Source: Scilla litardierei
Lineage: Eukaryota > Streptophyta > Magnoliopsida > Asparagales > Asparagaceae
Direction: 5' to 3'
DNA: 64,000 bases
NCBI GenBank assembly: GCA_030789695.1
Contig: CM061140.1
Location: forward strand, 173,810,319 to 173,874,318
The translations under genes were made by a program, and so were the position numbers. This document shows positions 1 to 11,861 of the stretch, in pieces. The notes below the pieces were generated by a model, which ran no database searches, had not been told where the DNA came from, and saw only the letters and a list, made by a program, of their open reading frames with translations. Every line of letters starts with the position of its first letter. Positions within the stretch are counted from its first letter, which is position 1.

Positions 1-2641
1 TAATTTCTATCTCTAAACTAAAGTTAAGCTAGAAATATATTATTCATTAACACTCTCGCTGGGACTGGAGCATACATATCAAATTTGTCACAAATAACTT
101 GAAATCAAACTCTTCACGTCATGTGCAATACTTTTGTGCAATATTGTTGAGCATCTGAATCTCCTAAAACTATTGAACCGTCCATATGAAAGTTCTAAAC
201 CAACTGTTTAACACTGTGGAACGGGTTGTTCCAAAACCACTGAACCATTTGAAATCGCTTAAAAATTTGTTCCTTAGATTTTCTAGAACTGATGTACTTT
301 CAGAAATTGATGTACTTTAATTTCCAAGTTAGCTACCTTCATGCCCAATGTCTCTTCCTTGACCACCACCTTGATATCCACTACTAAATCATGAGAATCA
401 AACCAAACAAATTCGCATTAACCAAAATAAACTCACTCTTTAAAAATCAAATTCATTCATACCAAACCAGACAAAATTCTCGAAAAACAAACTCCCAAAA
501 CCAAACCAAACTTCCTTCTCAAAATTTGAAAAATAAACTCATTATTGAAGTTAAACTTGCTCTCCAAACTTTAAACTCTTGAAGATAAACCAATCTCTCG
601 AAAATCAAACTCCCAATGTAGGCAAACTCCAAACTTTAAAAAACAAGCTAAAACCAACCAAATTCTCGAAAATCAAACTAAACACAAAGTTCAAAACTTT
701 TAGATCCAGATTTTACATTCTCAAAACCAAAGTCACTTCTAAAATCATTGTACCATAAAAAACTAAATTGTCTCTTTAAAATCTTGATGCAAACTAAACT
801 CTTATAACAAAACTAAAGCAAACCGAACTCTCCAAACCAAACCAACCTCTCGAAAAACTTTTGAATACCTAACTAGATCTTTCCTTGAGATCTATCAACT
901 TGACAACCTTCAAAATTCAATCTTTTCAAAACCAAATTAGACTTTCCCATGGGATCTAGCAACAAGATAATTTTAAAGCCAAACATAATGATCCTCCTTC
1001 GAGATCAATCAACCTTAGATCTTCAATTGTGATCTAGCAATAAGATAACTTTCAAACCAAATACAACAATCCTCAAATGTAATCCAATCTAGATCTTTCC
1101 ATAAGATCTAGTATCAGACCAGTTTTCAAATCAACTACAATAGTCATCACTTGAGATCCAACGAACAATCACTGAAATCTCGAAAACCAAACTGCCTGCA
1201 AAAATTAAACCAAACGCTTAGTTTTCTATTCTTTTTATTCTTTTTTAAATAAATCATCTCTCTCTTTTCCTTTTTAAAGAAGGAAACAAAGAGAAAGATA
1301 AAGAAATAATCTAAATTTTGTTGGGGGTTGGACTCAGATCGATGCAGAAGCAAATAGAAAAAGAAGTAAGCAATAAATTGAAGAAAGAAAAGGTAAAAGG
1401 TTGCTCGAGGAAGTCAAAAATGGCAAGAAGAAGCAGTTTAAAAGGAAGTCAAAGACGACAAGAAGAGTGCTAGAGGAAGAGATGCACGTTAAGGTCAAGT
1501 GAGATCAAGAATCAAAGATCGGATGCAAGACCACTACAAAATTAGGTTGTAAACTATATTAGATGATGGCAATGATAACAACGTTCGAGTAGCAATGACT
1601 ATTTAGAAGACACTATTGTTATCTAATTGTTTGTGTCGTTGAATTGGACTATAGAAAAAGGGCTAACAAGGTTTTGGATGGTGATGATTGGTAATTAAGA
1701 TCGAGATTGAAGATGAGGTCTTGATAAGATCGTTGATCGAGGTAGAATGTTCAGATTGAGGGTTTTGTAGGTGTTGAAGTTTGCTGCCAACTTTGGTGGA
1801 AGGTGGAAGTGTTTTCCATTGATAATCAGGTCAGTATCAAATCTTCTAGGCAATGGTAGGCTTGCAAGCGTCGAATTCAAGCGGTGCATTGAAGGTGAAG
1901 AAGTTAACACAGACATTGATAGTAATAGAGTGGAGTATCACCTTTGACGAGATTGATGGGATCTTGACAAAGATGAAGTTGATGTGGACGTTGAGAGAAG
2001 TTGAAAACATTGGATTTGGGCATGAAACGAAGGTATAATGTGTTAAGAGCTGCTAATGATGACAATTTGGTTAGAGTACGAATTTGGGTTTTGGGTTTGG
2101 TTTGGGATGTTTGGGTTATTTGGGAAAGATGAGTGGTGGGTTCACTTAGGGTTTCATGTATGATTTTGGAAGGTCTTAGATCTTTTTTGTATTATGGGGG
2201 TTAATTGAATTATTTTTAGTAAGATTGAAGAAGTTATTAGGGGGCTAGATCAAATTTTGGGTTTTATCATATGTGTTAGGAAATGTGTTGGAGATTATTT
2301 TACAAAATAAAAAGTTAATACAATTTAGAATCAGAAAAGAGAAAAAAATCGGATGAGGGTTTTGATACCATGTTGAAAGAAAAGAGCAATGGTATTCAGA
2401 ATAACAATAAAGATGGTTGGAGTATAATATTGTGAAAAGCATGTCTTATTGATGAAGGCAGACTCGGGTAAGGTTGATTTGGGTCAAATGTAGTTGAAGA
2501 GGCTCTTGGATAGGTCGGCAAGTTTGGATCTGGTCAAAGGGTCGAGGAAGTTGGGGTGATCATAATCTAGTTGGTGAGGTTGAAAATGGGTTGGATCTAA
2601 TCGGGCTGTTATACAGGGGACATGGTGGGGTGATTGGTGGT
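1..2641. other. AT-rich intergenic DNA with decayed repeats
   Basis: No convincing gene. From about 370 to 1130 the sequence is a degenerate, low-complexity repeat built from short words such as AAACCAAACT and CTCGAAAATCAAACTCC, and short open frames here only reflect that bias. At 2355-2371 the - strand reads TGGTATCA just after a possible LTR end (CAACA). That could be a decayed primer-binding site, but I found no partner LTR, so it is not called. The rest shows nothing I recognise. Confidence 0.5.
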
Positions 2642-2975
2642 CAGTGGCGTAACCAGAAATTTTTTTTGCCCTGGGCAAAAATATAGGTAATGTAAAGAAT
2701 ATTTTTTATAAAAATGCCAAAACAAAAATAGTTATTTACGGTAAATTTTTTATACAAATAATCAAATCTAATATACAAAATAATCAAATCACCATAATCA
2801 AATCTAATATTCAAAATTTTTTACAGTAAATTCATAATAATTATTGTATGTAAAAATATGTTAGAAATAAAGAATTTACATAGCCAATGATCCCCATGAA
2901 CCAATGCCTTAAACATTAGGCTATAAAGAAATGGTTATAATACATGAGTTTTTTTTTAAAAAAATAAATGTTTAT

Positions 2976-3050
2976 TGTGTGCAAAGTATGTAAGAAATGT
3001 TGTGTGCAAAGTATGTAAGAAATGTTGTGTGCAAAGTATGTAAGAAATGT
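2976..3050. repeat. Perfect 3 x 25-bp tandem repeat
   Basis: Three identical consecutive 25-bp units (2976-3000, 3001-3025, 3026-3050), each containing GCAAAGTATGTAAG, inside the hAT MITE. The lack of differences between units suggests recent slippage or sequence conversion. Confidence 0.95.
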
Positions 3051-3054
3051 TGTA

Positions 3055-3130
3055 AAAAGGCTTTGACAGGGATTGAACCCACAACCCGCAGTCTAAAGCC
3101 GCAGCGACTTTGCCAATGGGCTATGAAGAA
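3055..3130 (-). pseudogene. tRNA-like (pol III promoter-like) segment inside hAT MITE
   Basis: On the - strand an A-box-like TAGCCCATTGG (about 3122-3112) is followed at tRNA-like spacing by a B-box-like GGTTCAATCCC, then by TTTTT, a pol III terminator, immediately after a possible acceptor 3' strand. The middle folds as a 5-bp stem (two wobble pairs) with the 7-base loop CTTTAGA, placing UUA at the anticodon position. The D-arm and acceptor stem pair poorly, so this is a tRNA-derived or SINE-head relic rather than a working tRNA. Confidence 0.5.
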
Positions 3131-3224
3131 GCAATCTTAGTACAACATGATTATAAAATTTATATTATCTTGCCCTGGGCAGCTGCCCAGGGCAACTCCC
3201 ACATAGTTACGCCCCTGTTGGTGG

Positions 3225-3563
3225 TGCTGGATCTCAACAGTGAATCTTAGGAATTTTGGTGGAGGATTTGGAGACGAAATTGGATAAATATGGTTTCTTA
3301 GTGTCTCACCAAGATTTTCCTAGGTTTTTCACGTAGGAGTGGAGAACCTTCTATAGGTTTTGAGAAATTTCTCATTTAGTTTCTTCATTGGTAGGTTCAG
3401 TCAAAGATATACGTCTAGACTTATATATGCTTACATCTCAACACCTTTCTTCACCCATCCAATGTGGGGCTAAACTCACCTAAAACACTCCTAACGACTT
3501 AACACTAATTAAAGACTAAAAACAAATAAAGTCCTGATCGTATCCCTATCAATATCCCAATCA
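3225..3563 (-). repeat. 3' LTR of the antisense LTR element
   Basis: Matches 5731-6082 over most of its length, sharing the CACCAAGATTTT, ATGTGGGGCTAAACT and AGTCCTGATC blocks. Read on the - strand it has an snRNA-type upstream element CCCCACATTG (3469-3460) followed after 32 bp by TATATAAG (3427-3420). The outer end near 3225 is diverged and abuts the hAT MITE target site. Confidence 0.6.
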
Positions 3564-5730
3564 TTTTTTCTGGCTTAAGAATTTCACACCATGATGAATG
3601 ATGACAAAAGAACACATATGAGCAGCAAAACAGTCCCTTGCAGTTAGAGAAGACGCATCCACGAACTCTAAAGTGTAACAATCTGCATATTGGTAGAAAC
3701 ACGTCTTTTGAAAGTTTCTCCCAATTCAGGTAAGACAGAAAAGCATTCAACACATGTTTGTTGGTCAGGAGAGAAGGATATGAGATAACAAACACTATGT
3801 GCTCAACCGAAATCAGCGGTGCTTCTTTCTGCAGCTCTAATATACGCTTTGCAGATGGCTATAGATAAGGTTCTGTCTCAGATTGTAGTATTGGATCAAG
3901 TTTTGTCTGGCTTAGAATGCAACACTGGATCAAATCTTGGCTCTGACTCGGGCTCGGGCTTAGGCTTTTGTTGTTTCTCCAATATTGACTTTTGTTTTGT
4001 GTCAGACTCAGGCTCCAATTCAAGCTCAGGCGCAAAATTTTTCTCAACCTCTTGTTCAAGATCTGGCTTGAGTTTATCCTGTTTTCCCTCTCCAATTGTT
4101 CAATCGCTTGAAGAATTCATTTGTTACTCTCACTTATCTCTTTTTCTAACCACATTTTTACTTTCGAGCTTGAAAATTGCTGGGGGTGCTTGTGAAATAT
4201 ACTAATCCTTAGAAGAATTCCGATATTGAAAAGCGTATCTAAACATAGACCATTGATGATGTGGAACTACAAGATTTAAACACCAAGATAATGCTTCTCC
4301 ACTTAACTTGAGATATTCATATGTATCTTTGAACCCATAAAAGATTGGTACCTGTTTGAACATCTTAAGCTCAACACCTGTTAGAAGAGAAAATCCCTTG
4401 AAATGATCATTGATGTAAACATAATAGTATCCCATGATTAAGACAGATCTTCTTGCACGAAGGGTACCCATGCGTAGTTGGCTGAGTCAGCTATCCATTG
4501 GCACGAATGGCATTGAATTGGGTTTCAAATGGATCCAAAATCGTCAAAATAGCGGGACTGCACAGAAAATTCCAGAATATCCAACAAAAAATCACTAGAA
4601 ATTAAAACGACTCACTGTTGAGCCGTTGATCGGGTCAACCGAATTGGCTAAGTCTTTGACGAGGTCAGACGGCTTAGCTGAGCCAGCTCGAGCCAGCTTG
4701 GTGAAAAACACGATCGCCTGTCAGTGGAAGGCTTTCTGCGTTCAGTCAATCTACGCAGAGTAAATCGGTCCATAAGGAACCCCCGAAAGGGCTGCCGTCC
4801 GATGGGTACACGAAAGTGACGAAGTTGCTTTGACTACTGAACCATGTCTGTCTGTTGGAGCGAATTGGATGATCGGGCCGAGACCCCTCTTCCCCTCGCT
4901 CTCCTTTCCCTAAGATGCACCGTCGAGTCATCAAAGCCTTAACTAATTAAGAGGGGCTCGGTTGGCCCGGTCGCCCTACGCTACTGGCGCTTCCAAAGGC
5001 GAAGCTCTCGTCTTTGACGACCAGCAAACGGTTCGACGACCTTTCGTTTTGGCGGTTTTTTCTCTAAAGGCGAAGGCTCTGAAGTGGGTGGCTCAGGGTC
5101 GACTCACCTGAGCCGATGAACAGTACACGCTTGGCTCGGGCACGGGTTCGGCTCGATCGACCCGACAATGTATCTCCGTTGGCTCGGTCGGCACCGATGC
5201 CAAATTTCGACGACTTCGTCGTCAGTTGACTGCCCATCTTGTCCCTTTAGCTTTGTCTGGGAGTGGCAAAGGCTTTAGATGTTTGGCGTCTCTGATGCTG
5301 CTAACGGTGGCACAGACGCGCTTTCAAAAGCTTGAAAATGCTGATTCCAATGGTTCTAGCGGTGTTTTTGCCATCCACTTGTTGCTGTAGCCTCGCTGGG
5401 GAGCGACAAAGCAAATTAGGGGGTCGGTGACCCAAGTCGTCGCCGACGGGGATGTGGGCGATCATCGAAATGGGTTGGGGGCGGTGACACGGTAGGGTTT
5501 CGTCGCCGATTTGATGCCTTCGACTGCGGATGGTGATGCTGACGGCTGTGGGTACTTCATGGGCCGCTTGCGGCGGCGACAATAGTGATGACGTCGTGGG
5601 TATGAACTAGGGTTAGGGTTTGTGTTGGAAGGTGGCGACTGAGGGGGGATTTTTGTGTAGTTTTTTTGGAAGAAAAATTGGAAGAAAATTGGGGGAGGAA
5701 AAGAGAATCGTTCGGCTCTGGTACCAAATT
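3564..5730 (-). other. Internal region of the LTR element, function unknown
   Basis: About 2.2 kb between the two LTRs. One - strand stretch (about 4120-3880) reads as an acidic, glutamate- and proline-rich peptide with repeated PEPESE-like words. A second - strand frame (4471-4202, 89 codons) is aromatic-rich and unrecognised. From about 4620 to 5600 the DNA is unusually GC-rich for this window. These could be captured host segments or a highly diverged gag, and I cannot assign any family. Confidence 0.35.
5714..5726 (-). promoter_or_regulatory. Primer-binding site (tRNA-iMet type)
   Basis: The - strand reads TGGTACCAGAGCC, one base from the canonical plant site TGGTATCAGAGC in the comparable positions, four bases from the LTR end at 5731. 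It fixes the element orientation as -. Confidence 0.7.
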
Positions 5731-6082
5731 TGATGTAGGACGAGATAGATTTTAGGGATTTTGGTGGAGAATTTGGGGAAAAATTAGATAAATAGGGTTT
5801 CATAGCTTCTCACCAAGATTTTTCGAGGCTTTTCTTCAAGAGGGGTGAACCTTTCACAGGTTTTGGAAAAATTTCTCATTTGATTTCTTTAGTGGTTGGT
5901 TCATTCAAAGGTACAAGTTTAGAGCCTAATATAGGCTTACATCTGAACAACTAACTCTCTTCACCCCATCCGATGTGGGGCTAAACTTACCTAAAATACT
6001 AAAACTCCTAAAGACTCAAAATTAACTAAAGACTAAAAATACAAATACAGTCCTGATCATATTCATATCAGTATCCCTATCA
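5731..6082 (-). repeat. 5' LTR of the antisense LTR element
   Basis: 352 bp, TG...CA ends. On the - strand it carries CCCCACATCG (5980-5971), matching the core of the plant snRNA upstream sequence element, and a TATA-like TATATTAG (5933-5926) 37 bp further on. A related LTR lies at 61652. Confidence 0.65.
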
Positions 6083-6960
6083 AATCAGATTTAAAAGAGA
6101 AGTAATCAGCTGCCTGATTGAGTATTTGGGTTTGGCTATGAGATGAATAAAATTAGAGAAGATTTTGGAAGTGACTGGATTAGGATTAGTGCTTATGGCT
6201 AGGTACCTGAAGAGCAAAGAGAAATTTAGGAGAAATGTTTAAAAAGATTAGTCACACTTCTTAGGCCATATACTTCATTATATAAAAATATAGTCATAAC
6301 CCGTGACCATAGGTCACATTACATTCAAAATATTCCCTCAAAGATTTTTGATCCATTCAAAATCTGTCACACAGATTTTGCAGACGGTTTAAAATCATCT
6401 CAAAAAAATTTACCGCTCTTTCGAAATATTTTCCTAATAAAAAATTTTTACCACATTCAAACTAAAATTTAGTTTCCCTCAGAGAATTTAATTCCCTCAA
6501 AATTTTTAGTTCCACCCAAATTTAAAATTTTAATTCTCTCCAGATTTAGTTCCTCAAAATTTAAATTTTAGTTTCTCGCAAAATTTAGTTTCATCCAAAA
6601 TTTTAGGCCTTACCTCAAAAATTTTACCTTTAAAATTTTAGGGCTGTCTCCAAAATTTGCACAAACTATCATCCTAACCATTGATTCCTCAAGGTTCAAT
6701 ATCAACCTCTTTCTACCCATCCTTTTTAAACTCATTCAAAAACACCCCTCAATTGTATAATAGATGTCACTTTACATAGCCCCGTCATAACCCCGTCATC
6801 TATATAATATTACGCTCTAGTAGTTACCAAACCCCAAACTAAGATATTGATGCTGTTTATACGATATGAATACTACTAGGATTACATTCATGCTTGACTC
6901 CTTACTGGACTCTTATTCCAAAACTGAAACCTATATATCCTCTCTCTAAGCTAATTTTAA
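6083..6960. repeat. Intergenic DNA with ACTAAATTTT-type degenerate repeat
   Basis: Between about 6400 and 6660 words such as AAAATTTAGTTT, AATTCCCTC and CAAAATTTTAG recur in a loose array. The same array, on the opposite strand, occurs at 32215-32590. No gene is visible. Confidence 0.6.
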
Positions 6961-6984
6961 TTTAGAAGCATATTATTCTATACA

Positions 6985-7170
6985 ATGACACTTAAAAATT
7001 GCAAGGAAGCTTTGTGGTTGAAATGGTTTACGAAAGAATTATGTTTAAAGTTGAATAAGAATGTTGTTTACTATGATAGCCAAAGCGACATCCATCTCAA
7101 CAAGAATCCAACACTGCATTCTAACCATATCATTGATGACCATTGGTTTGCGATGTGCGGTAGATAATGC
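6985..7170 (+). pseudogene. Ty1/copia RNase H fragment
   Basis: A 60-codon open stretch contains EALWLKWFTKEL followed by VVYYDSQSDIHLNKNP and then an H..HI..H-like tail. This is the order of the conserved C-terminal RNase H region of copia polyproteins (EA.WL, CD..SAI.L..NP, HIDVRYHF). It lacks the rest of pol and ends at a stop, so it is a dead scrap. The flanks down to about 7500 may be further decayed element DNA, but I cannot prove it. Confidence 0.75.
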
Positions 7171-10100
7171 TACTACAACGTAAGAAAATCCATACCAATA
7201 AAATGGATTGGGTATGATGACAAAAGCATTGCCTTAGGAGACTCAGCTTTTGCTGAACGCAAGCATGATTGGCAGATCCCTTCACAAGAGTTGGGAGGGG
7301 AAGATCATAGATGTGGATCAGGCTCAGAAAGAGGGCAACCCACGCAAATGAAGGTGTTTACACGGCGTCCACAAATAATTGCCTTTGTAACATTGCTGTC
7401 ACAATGGGATTTCGTTTTGTTTCTGCTGGACTAATCGAATAATTCAGTCTTATTTTTGGTTAGAAATCAACAGAGAATAGAGGGTGAGTGCAAAGAGAGA
7501 AGGTAAAGAGGTTTGTTTGTCAACTGATCGGAAGGTGATTCGAGTGATGATTTGTGTTAAAAATCATGAGTATGTTCCCAACAACAAGATCCATACATCA
7601 AATGATTTGGATCTTCATTTTAGATATCTATAGTTGCTATAAGAAGTCATCCATTCTCACTCTCAATGTTGTCATTAGTGTTTAAAGTTTTAGAGAAGTA
7701 AAATTTTAACATATGTAACATGAGCCATTTGGTTTTCTTTCCTTGAAGACACCTTTCAGGATTTGGGACAGAAAAGGGTTCTTGATTAGTTGTATAGAAT
7801 ATAAGAGAAAAATTTCCCTTCATTTGTCTCTCTGAGGGACCATCCTAATATAAGAAAGGGGTTACTGGAACAGTTCGTAGTAATTTCCTCCGCCCGTACT
7901 TTAACAATATCCGCATTCCCTCTTTCTTCTCTCCCTAGATGTATGTACATGTGTACTATTATTTCCTTATTAATAAGATCAGGTGATTCATGTGCCTTTG
8001 CCCCCAAAACAAATTATACAGAGGCAATGGTTTTCAGATAGGTTCAAATGTTTAATAATTAAACTTTTGTCATATATAGAAATCAACTCCAACCTTAGCG
8101 GGTCTTGGAAAATTTCTTGCTTGTTATCTTTCATTTGACCTTGGAGGGTATAATATGTGCTTTTATTTGAAAGGATTTAAGGTTATATATGTAAAAATAA
8201 TTAAAATATTAGATTATTGAGCAAAAAGAAGAAGGAATATTTAATTTCTTTCTCAAAAAATTACCAGCCGTGCCCAATTATTAAGTCCAAATTTGATTTT
8301 ATGGCATGATGATTTGGTGGCACATTTTTAAATTAGAAAGATCTCAGGGGTGTAATATATAAACCCAGCTAAATTTGGTAATATAAAAGATGAAAGAGTA
8401 TAATCTTAAGTGGTATTAATTGCCAAAAGGGTGAAGACCAACAACTTCTAGTGGAGGAAAGGCTTAAAGAGATGGATGAGTTATTTTAGTTAGTTGTTAA
8501 ATACAAATAACATAGGAGATCAGGAGATATAACAAAATGGATTCAATCACAGTTTGAAAAAAGATCTGTCAATACCGAGACATGCTATTCATATGAATCA
8601 TATTTTATCGGATGTCCGTCATGCAGATATTGGTGATCATGTCTATCTGAAACTAGCCAATACCATTGATATTTACTAACAATAACTAATATGGGATGAT
8701 ATCCGAGATTTGAAGCACTAAAAGATGCAGAATCTGACTTATTTCATATATCGGTTAACGTAATTTATTTAATGATCAAAATAAAGTTTAAAAAATCAGT
8801 CAATTTACCTTCAAATTGGACACTTCTTTACTGCAATGTATCTTATGCATAAAGTTTTTTGCATAAGATTAAGCCGTTTCTATATAATACGAGGTTAAAA
8901 CATCAAACCCTGAAATGAAAGAAAATTGAAGGTGTCTTGGTTAATCTTTCATGCAGCCCCATGTTAATGGAATTGGTTGGATAAAGAAAGGATGATGTTT
9001 TGGACGAAATGTATAATTCTTGGATAAATGAAGCACTTGATGAAGATGAAGCTTTAATTGCAAACAACACCTAGGTTGAGATGAGGCAATTACTTGAAGC
9101 ACACCACTTTCAGTAAGTATTCCCGATATTTCTAAAACAATCAATACTGATACTATAAACCACTAGTTGATATCGATACGGAACCCGATCTAAAAAAAGA
9201 ACCCTCTACAGGGTTGTGGATCGCGGAAGCTATGGGCTGTCTAGTTGTGACATGTTTGTATTATTGTTTCAACCAGTGATTGATCCAAATCTTCACTTGG
9301 GTCAATCCAATCAAGTTATGGCTGGGTTGTTGACTTAAACTCAATAGGCATGCAAGCTCATTGTCATTTCTTTTTTTCTCATTTCTTATATTAATTATCA
9401 TTTTGTCATCCTCATTCATTTGTTTTCCTTTGGATTTGGTCATTTATATCACCGACTGTAGTAACATTTACCTTAGGTTGTAAAGTTTATTAAGTGTGTT
9501 CATTTCCGGTAGATCGCATTCTTAATCTTTTTTATGATGATGCGTATGCTTGTTTTGCTTCTTTTTTCTTTTTTCTTCCCACTTTTGGTTGACATACGCA
9601 TGCTGTTAAGAAGATGAAGGGGGCAAGAGGAGGATAACACACGTTTGAATTTGATGGGATATATAGCAATGTGAGTGGGGTGATGATTGCAAGCTGGTAT
9701 TGGAAAATTAGTGGGAAAGTGGAGAGGAAAAGTGAGGGGCGAGGGACGGGATATGATAAACTGATGTTAGCAATCCACATTAGGGATGGAGCAGTAAGCT
9801 ACTGGACAACAGGAGGGGCGGAGAAAAGGGTGCGATAGAGATGCCATATGACACCGACACATATTCTGGAGGTAACACTGGCTTTAAATTCAAAAGGAGG
9901 AGATATGATGGATATAACATACCGACGTGTGAATTTGAAATGCCATTTTAGTAAAGGTCTGTATTGGAGTTTTCAGGATTGTCCAAGATGTCCTAGTTAT
10001 TTTCCGGTTACAAAAATATTATCTAAGTAACAAGAAATGATTTGGAAAAATTTATGAAGCAATGATTTTGGTACAGTTTGTATTGTTTCTTTGGCAATTC

Positions 10101-10438
10101 TGGAAGTTCTTCAGGCTTTGCTTTGATCATGAAATTGTGCTGATGTAATCGTCTATAAGAAGGAATGTGTTCAAGTCGAGGAAAATCCCAGCAGGCCTAG
10201 CTTGTCTTGGTTCTGGGTTTACCCTTAGTACCATGCGACACAAATGAACCTGGCTGAAAAGAGTTATGCATTTGTTACATAATTCGCTCTGAATCAATTG
10301 AAGTAGAGCATCCAAGATGGTTGTTCTTAATAATCAATCCGTGTATATATCTTAATAATTAATCAGTGTATACTGGAAAATAATCACATGCATCAGTAGT
10401 AGACGGGTGCTCCAAGAAACCTGAAGGGGGGAGTTTAA
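7171..10438. other. Intergenic DNA, nothing recognised
   Basis: About 3.3 kb of AT-rich sequence. All open frames are short (under 85 codons), overlap one another on both strands, and match no family I know. No tRNA, LTR pair or inverted-repeat element was found by eye. Confidence 0.4.
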
Positions 10439-11861
10439 GGGAATTGATTTGCGCACCCACCGTTTTACTACCGGGCACATACCACTTATTTACAAGTTTG
10501 TCATTCAATTACATTATGCACACTTACCACTTATTCCTCTTTTACCCTTGTCGACGAGGACTCCGACGACGATTTACTAGGGTTTGGAATGGGCGGTGGG
10601 AAAGAAGGAGATGGGGGTTGGGGAGATCGTAGGAGGGGGATGAGGAGGGGCCGGGGGAAGAGGGAGCGGGGGGATGGGAGGTCATGTGATTTTTAAATGG
10701 CATTTGTTGTCTTAATTAGAGAACACATGAATTACATGGATTGGTTTTAAGGTTGATATTGATATGTCGGTCATTTCACATTTGTTGCTGACCACATTAA
10801 AGAATAAATTGGGAAGGTAAAGTATATGGTATTATGATATAATTTAATGAGTTGATGGTAGTATTGTCAGAAAACATTGAAACATAAAAATAGTAGCTTA
10901 CTGAGATGGTAGCGTGGCAATTTGTTAGTGTTAAAGAAGTCAGCGGTCCCATAAAAGCAGAAGTAGCTTCAAGAGGATAAAATGAGAGGATGTGCAATAG
11001 GGACTATTAGGAATGGAGAAGATTGATGTTAATGGCGCATTTTAAGCCTAGCTTAGGACTACACACCATGGATTAAGGCAGTCAAAAAGGGAAAGGACTG
11101 GTTTTACTTGAAACAGATTTTAGTGTTTGCTATGTCCAGAGAACATGAATGTGATTATCATATGCTTAAAATTTCTAATTTGCATCCCACCATTATTACC
11201 AAGTAAATTATTATCATATCTCATGAAGACAAAATGTTTAACATGCCCATTACATAGTGTTATCACTGAATGCAGTCCTATGTATAACGCCACAGCCATA
11301 CGAAGACAAATGGACCGACTACTAAATCCTTTGTTCAAAGTGTGTTTTTGCGGCGTTACCCTGATAATATGATTATTTCTATAGATATGACTTAATCGCA
11401 TCATCTTCAACTTCTAGTCGTTTAAGCCCAACTGCTTGTTACTAAATTGCAGGTGGCTTGAGCATGGATGACTTCATTGTGGCTGCACATTAGATCTTCT
11501 TGCAAAGAAGCGAATTTGGACGTAAGAGAGCTCTCTTTATTTATTTATTTATTTATTGTTTTTGCAGTTGATTCATCAAAGAAAATCATACGGCCTGCAA
11601 TACAAAATCAAAGCACATGCCTAGTTACCACTTCTCATCATATAAGGTATCTCGCATGCATAGCTGGATACACCCTATGTTTTGGAGAAACATATTTGTG
11701 GTTCAAATGGTATACACATGAAAAACTAGGCTGGCAGACGAGGGTAAAAGAGGAATAAGTGGTATGTGCGCATGATGTAATTGAATGGCAAACTTGTAAA
11801 TAAGTGGCATGTGGCCCGGGTAAAACATTTGAGTGGCATGCACATAATGGGAATTTATTCC
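10439..11861. mobile_element. Non-autonomous long-TIR element (MULE-like), 1.4 kb
   Basis: The segment around 10462-10555 reappears inverted at about 11733-11825. Shared inverted words include CCACTTATTTACAAGTTTG, CATTCAATTACAT and CTTATTCCTCTTTTACCC. The repeats reach outward to GGGAATTGATTT on the left and a diverged AATTTATTCC on the right, giving arms of roughly 100 bp or more, as in Mutator-like elements. I could not identify a 9-bp target duplication. The interior holds a G-rich, A-rich purine stretch (about 10560-10690). A related smaller element lies at 21271-21771. Confidence 0.65.

Larger units (their letters stand above)
2642..3217. mobile_element. Non-autonomous hAT element (MITE), 576 bp
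   Basis: The element begins CAGTGGCGTAAC and ends GTTACGCCCCTG, giving imperfect terminal inverted repeats. A second inverted word, TTGCCCTGGGCA, lies just inside both ends. It is bounded by a perfect 8-bp direct repeat TTGGTGGT (2634-2641 and 3218-3225), the target duplication size of hAT transposons. There is no transposase. The interior holds three perfect tandem copies of a 25-bp unit and a tRNA-like segment, both listed separately. Confidence 0.9.
3225..6082 (-). mobile_element. LTR retrotransposon without recognisable pol, antisense
   Basis: Two diverged direct repeats (3225-3563 and 5731-6082) flank about 2.2 kb. The right copy starts TGATGTAGGA and ends TATCA. Next to it on the - strand lies TGGTACCAGAGCC (5726-5714), close to the tRNA-iMet primer site TGGTATCAGAGC, so transcription runs right to left. 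An A-rich purine tract lies beside the left copy. The interior has no recognisable gag, protease, reverse transcriptase or integrase. I saw no target duplication, and the outer end of the left LTR is poorly conserved. Confidence 0.65.

Noticed and set aside
2355..2400. Possible primer-binding site TGGTATCA on the - strand with an LTR-like end CAACA
   Set aside because: Only eight bases match, and I found neither a second LTR nor coding remnants nearby.
3819..4205. 128-codon + strand frame with Ser/Gly-rich text
   Set aside because: The opposite strand reads more like protein (PEPESE repeats) and the + frame looks like its shadow.
9179..9260. Possible tRNA or small RNA gene
   Set aside because: No A/B boxes or foldable cloverleaf. 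The only tRNA-like signals elsewhere are LTR primer sites and the relic at 3055.
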